A stretch of 64,000 nt of DNA from Mucilaginibacter glaciei. Its GTDB lineage: Bacteria > Bacteroidota > Bacteroidia > Sphingobacteriales > Sphingobacteriaceae. A model generated the notes under the pieces. The model searched no databases, was not told the DNA's origin, and was given only the letters and a program-made list of their open reading frames with translations. Positions 60,100-64,000 of the stretch are shown here, in pieces. Location of the stretch: contig NZ_JACWMX010000001.1 in assembly GCF_014773245.1 (NCBI RefSeq), positions 124,001 through 188,000 on the forward strand. The letters run 5' to 3'. Both the position numbers and the translations under genes were made by a program. Within the stretch, counting starts at the first letter, position 1; each line of letters starts with the position of its first letter.

Positions 60100-61644
60100 T
60101 TAGAAACCTAAGCCTAATGTAAACGCACTTACATTACCTGCAAGTGTTGCACCAGGTGTTGCTGCACCTGTGGTTAAATTGATCGTATAAACTTTTGTAA
60201 CACCACCCACGGTTAATAAGGCATAAGCTGTTCCACTGGTACTGCCAATGTCAAATCCGTTAGCTACAGAAGAGGTAACGCCCAACGCACCTACAGAAAC
60301 AAGGGTACCATTATTAGGCGGGTCTTGTTTATATAAAATGCCTGCTGCTGCGTCAATATCATATAATACGGTGGTAGTAGCACCTGAAAAGTTGTTGGTG
60401 TAGGCTGCTGAAGTAACCACAGGCCCAACAGGGTTAATGTTGCCATCTATAGCAGCAACCGTTCCATCAATAGGGTTAAGCCTTAAGTTTTGCCCTAAGT
60501 TGCTAATCACACGGATGCGGTCAACTGTTGGGTTAAAGTCAAAGCCAAAGCTGGTACCAAGTAATGGCGTGGTCAGGGTACCGATACCCACTTGGGTAGC
60601 CAGGCCAGATGATGCATTGATGGTATATAACCTGCTGGTACTGCCTATAGCATATAACTGTCCGTTAACCGGGCGGAAATCCATTCCCAGGATAGTTTCA
60701 CCAGTTTGTGTACCTGTAATGGCTTTTAATACAGGTGATGGGTTTGCAGGGTTAAATATTACCAATTCATTGTTAGTGCTCACTGCGTATGCAACAGGCT
60801 CTGTAGGGATAGCCATTGCAATGATGTTACCCGGTAACGTGCCCGAAATACGGGTTGCCTTACCGCTGGTTAAGTCAATTGTATAAAGGCCTTGTTTGCT
60901 GGCTACAGTCATAATAGCCAAAGCAGCTGAACCGTCGGGATTAATGTCAAACCCACCGGTGGCTTCGCCGTTTACAGTTAGCGAACCAACTTCAACCAAT
61001 TTACCATCATTTGGCGGGTCTTGTTTATATAGTTTATCGTCATTTAAGTTGATATCATATAAAATAGTAGCGGCAGACCCTGCACGGTTACCTGTGTAAG
61101 CCACTGCGCTAATGCCAGGGTTTGTAGGGCCGTTAATATTACCGTCGGCTGTTTGTACTAAGCCTGTTTCAGGGTTTAAGCGTAAGTTTTGCAGGTTGTA
61201 ACCTACGTATCGGATCCTGTCAACAGTTGGATTAAAGTCGAAACCTGCACCGTATATCGAGGTAGTAATTGCCGGGGTAAAAGGTGTTGTGCTAACTGCA
61301 CGTGCTACGCCTGTTGCCGTGTTAATAATGTAAATACGGCTTGCGCTGCTCAAGGCATAAAGCTGCCCGGTTGCCGGCCTAAAATCCATACCTACCAAAG
61401 TTTCGCCGGTCTGCAGGCCGCTTATGGTGGTTGTTGCTACTACAGTAGCAACACTTTTTGCATTAAGTGTTAACAACTGGTTAGTCGCGGTTAACGCAAA
61501 GAAATTAACGTCCGGTCCGGCAGTTTCCGGTTGTGTAGTATCTGTTGGGAAAGGGCCCTGGTCGTTTTTGCAGGCCGATGTTACTAAAATTATAGCTGCG
61601 GTACATACCAGTACCAGCCTTTTTAAAAGATTAAATGTTGTCAT
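60100..61644 (-). CDS. DUF4394 lipoprotein with internal duplication
   Basis: This 514-residue protein has a lipobox (AAIILVTSAC) and two DUF4394-type propeller halves (about 48-275 and 285-514). Each half has the landmark GMDFRPxxGQLYAxxSxSRxYxIN, FNPTVDRIRxxxNLQNLRLNP and LYKQDPPNxGxLVxVG. Function unknown; the duplication is plain. Confidence 0.9.
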   Translation of the reverse strand: MTTFNLLKRLVLVCTAAIILVTSACKNDQGPFPTDTTQPETAGPDVNFFALTATNQLLTLNAKSVATVVATTTISGLQTGETLVGMDFRPATGQLYALSSASRIYIINTATGVARAVSTTPFTPAITTSIYGAGFDFNPTVDRIRYVGYNLQNLRLNPETGLVQTADGNINGPTNPGISAVAYTGNRAGSAATILYDINLNDDKLYKQDPPNDGKLVEVGSLTVNGEATGGFDINPDGSAALAIMTVASKQGLYTIDLTSGKATRISGTLPGNIIAMAIPTEPVAYAVSTNNELVIFNPANPSPVLKAITGTQTGETILGMDFRPVNGQLYAIGSTSRLYTINASSGLATQVGIGTLTTPLLGTSFGFDFNPTVDRIRVISNLGQNLRLNPIDGTVAAIDGNINPVGPVVTSAAYTNNFSGATTTVLYDIDAAAGILYKQDPPNNGTLVSVGALGVTSSVANGFDIGSTSGTAYALLTVGGVTKVYTINLTTGAATPGATLAGNVSAFTLGLGF

Positions 61645-61695
61645 GATAGATTTTTATTTACAATAATGTTAATGTTGGCACGAGGCCGGCTTTTT

Positions 61696-62046
61696 TTAAA
61701 CAGTTGGTTGTAAGTAACAATCGGGAGGGGGGGTAGTGATGGTAGAGAAGTGGGAGGAACAGTAGTTATTTTGATACGCCGTAACGTGGGCAATATCGGT
61801 ATAAAACCGTTTATGATCTAATTGATTATCGACCGAGTTGACAAACTCCTTTTCGGTATAGTTATTTATCTCTGCTTTCTTTTCGGCGTTGTTATCTGTT
61901 GACTGTGATGCTAAAGCAGAGACTTTAATCGTTGCCCTTAAATGCGAAACTAAGGGTGAAACTATTTTATATCCTATTAAAAGGATCAAAATTATTCCCG
62001 AAGCAATACGGAGATAAGAATATTTGTTAAATATAGCTGCGGTCAC
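61696..62046 (-). CDS. Hypothetical single-span membrane protein
   Basis: This 116-residue protein has one helix (IASGIILILLIGYKIVSPLV) followed by a polar tail (AEKKAEINNYTEKEFVNSVDNQLD). No family recognised. It is free-standing between two minus-strand genes. Confidence 0.5.
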   Translation of the reverse strand: MTAAIFNKYSYLRIASGIILILLIGYKIVSPLVSHLRATIKVSALASQSTDNNAEKKAEINNYTEKEFVNSVDNQLDHKRFYTDIAHVTAYQNNYCSSHFSTITTPPPDCYLQPTV

Positions 62047-62156
62047 GTGTAAATAACAATTAGTAGATTGTTATGTGTAGATACGTACTTACGCGGAATA
62101 AAGTTTTTTAAATAGCTATAATTGATGTTTTAACAAACTCTTTTTTAGAGTACGTG

Positions 62157-63215
62157 CTACGCCTCTTCTTTAAAATAAACCTTATAATAGTTCATAGATT
62201 TATCGTCATCAAAGCCTTTTTCTATCAGTTTATTATCGCCGTGAATATAAATGTGGAAATTCTTATCGAGCTTTAAAACGCTTTTATAAACACGGGCTTG
62301 TTTTTTGACCGCGTTTTCTGAGATCTCGAAAGTGTTGCCTATCGGGCTGTCAAATTCTTCTTCGTACTGGTTCTTGAATGTTTTGAAAGATGCGATAGCT
62401 TCCGGATTACTAATCACCTCTTCACTAAATTCATCCAGGTCAAAGGTGTCTTTTTCTTTAAAATATTTCATCGACCGGTTCAGCAGGTCAATTTTATCGG
62501 CTTTGCTCATATCAAACGCATCGTCCAGTTTTTGAGTAACGAAGTTTTTGTAGATGCCTAAAGTATTACTGGTTTGGTTAAAGCTGTCATTACGGATCTT
62601 CAATTGCAGGAATTCATCCTTCCAGTAAACGGCCGCGTCTTGCCCACCGGTAACTTTATCAATCACAACTACTTTATAGCCATTTTCCTTTTCGATATTA
62701 AAAATAAGCACCCCTTTATCCAGTTTATTAATATTGATGGCATCCTGCTCATAGTCCACCGCAAAGCCACCAGCGTCCGGATAAACTTTTAGGTATGTCT
62801 CTTTATTTTCAGATTTGAAAATGCCAATTGCGTCCAGTGGGTTGCCTTCTATCTGAACTTTGTTAAAGTAAACCACATATAATTCGCCGCCCTTAATGTT
62901 AGGGTGGGTGCTTACTTTGTACAAATGTTTGGCTATCTGCTCGCTCATTTCATGAAAGCGCGTTTGATCCTCAAAAACCTTAGTGGCATAATTATGTAAT
63001 TCATTCAGCGCTAAATCGCCGCTGCTGTGCATCAGGTGGTAAACTTCATTTGCTTTCTCAAAAGGCTTTAAAAAGTACTGCATCAGCAAATTGGGAATGA
63101 TTTCATCCTTCAACTCCAGTGGTTTGTTTGAAAGGGCGTATAATTCGTCTTGCGACTGGTTGCCTACATGATGTACAGAAATAGTATCGAGCGAAGCTTC
63201 AAAAAAAGTTACCAT
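62157..63215 (-). CDS. Nucleoid-associated protein (NdpA family)
   Basis: This 352-residue protein matches the YejK/NdpA pattern: VHHVGNQSQDELYALSNKPLEL, LMQYFLKPF, GELYVVYFNKVQIEGNPLDAIGIFKSENKETYLKVY and FNIEKENGYKVVVIDKV. It probably associates with the nucleoid. It is divergent from mnmE by 59 bp. Confidence 0.85.
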   Translation of the reverse strand: MVTFFEASLDTISVHHVGNQSQDELYALSNKPLELKDEIIPNLLMQYFLKPFEKANEVYHLMHSSGDLALNELHNYATKVFEDQTRFHEMSEQIAKHLYKVSTHPNIKGGELYVVYFNKVQIEGNPLDAIGIFKSENKETYLKVYPDAGGFAVDYEQDAININKLDKGVLIFNIEKENGYKVVVIDKVTGGQDAAVYWKDEFLQLKIRNDSFNQTSNTLGIYKNFVTQKLDDAFDMSKADKIDLLNRSMKYFKEKDTFDLDEFSEEVISNPEAIASFKTFKNQYEEEFDSPIGNTFEISENAVKKQARVYKSVLKLDKNFHIYIHGDNKLIEKGFDDDKSMNYYKVYFKEEA

Positions 63216-63274
63216 AGTGTGGCGAAATTAAAACTTTTAGTTCATAGTAATTTGCGACTTTTGCACATCGTAAC

Positions 63275-64000
63275 ATGGCAAATAAAGAAGAAACTATAGT
63301 AGCGCTTGCTACACCAAACGGAACGGGAGCAATAGGGGTGATCAGGCTTTCGGGGCCCGATGCCATTATCATTGCTAACGACGTTTTTAAAGGAAAAGAT
63401 CTTACCAAACAGGCATCCCATACGTTACATTACGGTAGTATTACTGATGGAGATTTTGTGCTTGACGAGGTTGTCGCTTCCCTATTTGTGGCCCCGCGTT
63501 CTTACACCCGCGAGAATGTAGTAGAGGTTTCGTGTCATGGATCAAGTTATATCATCGAATCGATCATAAAGCTATTTATAAAAAACGGTGCACGGGCGGC
63601 TAAACCCGGCGAGTTCACCTTGAGGGCTTTCTTGAATGGTCAGCTCGACCTCTCGCAAGCGGAAGCCGTTGCTGATTTGATTGCCTCTAACTCAAAAGCG
63701 TCTCAACAGGTGGCACTACAACAATTGCGTGGCGGGTTCAGTAACCAACTGCAACAATTGCGCGATCAGCTGGTGCAATTTGCATCATTAATAGAATTAG
63801 AGCTTGATTTTGCAGAAGAGGATGTAGAGTTTGCCAACCGCGATCAGCTGAAAAAATTGATCCACCAGATCATCAAGATCATCGGCAGCCTGATACAGTC
63901 GTTTGAATTGGGCAACGCTATCAAAAATGGTGTAAATACGGTTATTGCCGGCAGGCCAAATGCCGGGAAATCTACCTTGCTAAACGCCCTGTTAAATGAA
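63275..64000 (+). CDS. mnmE: tRNA modification GTPase MnmE, 3' end beyond the window
   Basis: 242 codons are visible from ATG 63275 ([27 protein letters not shown]), through the folate-binding N-domain ([25 protein letters not shown]) and into the G domain (the P-loop [15 protein letters not shown]). MnmE with MnmG modifies U34 of certain tRNAs. The rest is cut off by the window edge. Confidence 0.97.
   Translation, partial: MANKEETIVALATPNGTGAIGVIRLSGPDAIIIANDVFKGKDLTKQASHTLHYGSITDGDFVLDEVVASLFVAPRSYTRENVVEVSCHGSSYIIESIIKLFIKNGARAAKPGEFTLRAFLNGQLDLSQAEAVADLIASNSKASQQVALQQLRGGFSNQLQQLRDQLVQFASLIELELDFAEEDVEFANRDQLKKLIHQIIKIIGSLIQSFELGNAIKNGVNTVIAGRPNAGKSTLLNALLNE

Overview
The window looks like chromosomal DNA of a soil or freshwater Bacteroidota, most likely Sphingobacteriaceae (Mucilaginibacter or Pedobacter type). 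The reasons are two complete SusC/SusD pairs, the Bacteroidota -7 box (TAnnTTTG) before several genes, few Shine-Dalgarno sequences, families largely confined to this phylum (DUF5690, DUF4905, CRTAC1, TIGR02757), and a ProS of the archaeal/eukaryotic-like type. The genus is an inference; no 16S is present.

Left part (1-13.7 kb): two tandem PqiA-like membrane proteins, then an apparent organophosphonate locus. On the minus strand are an XRE-cupin regulator, a phosphonatase-like HAD hydrolase, a DUF5690 MFS transporter and a TIGR03364 FAD oxidoreductase. Divergent from these are a PhnZ-type HD oxygenase, a SusC/SusD pair and a secreted alkaline-phosphatase-superfamily enzyme. A 13-bp palindrome (TAAACTTAGTTTA and variants) recurs at 20-bp spacing directly upstream of the -7 box of both the hydrolase operon and susC, tying the two arms into one candidate regulon. 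The inferred flow is: outer-membrane capture of a phosphonate-bearing compound, periplasmic phosphoester cleavage, inner-membrane import, then oxidation and C-P cleavage.

13.8-18.8 kb: a lipocalin, an FAD monooxygenase with a frameshifted 3' end, a large FG-GAP/UnbV (CRTAC1) protein and a small exported protein. 19.4-26.1 kb: a tightly packed operon (crtB, idi, folE, SDR, flavin reductase, FAD amine-oxidase-like enzyme, MpaB/DUF2236 oxygenase, marR) that looks like a MarR-controlled isoprenoid modification or stress pathway. Palindromes cover its probable promoter. 26.5-27.5 kb: two tiny membrane peptides and two DoxX-like proteins.

28.3-36.5 kb: a second SusC/SusD locus with a YdcF-family protein, a secreted propeller-like protein and a secreted glycerophosphodiester phosphodiesterase, so probably organophosphate scavenging. 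As in the first locus, a strong terminator sits between susD and the phosphoesterase.

36.9-64 kb is mostly housekeeping: tRNA-Ser(UGA), a YihY protein, thioesterases, mltG, rhodanese, PASTA protein, ddl, a TlpA thioredoxin, rpsO-pnp, udk, a LysM protein, dps, a FadL-like porin, proS, a cystathionine-synthase-type enzyme, a nucleoid-associated protein and the 5' part of mnmE. It also holds a toxin-antitoxin pair whose toxin has an in-frame stop, and a dispersed-repeat-like element inside a TIGR02757 gene. No CRISPR array, insertion sequence, prophage or rRNA was seen.
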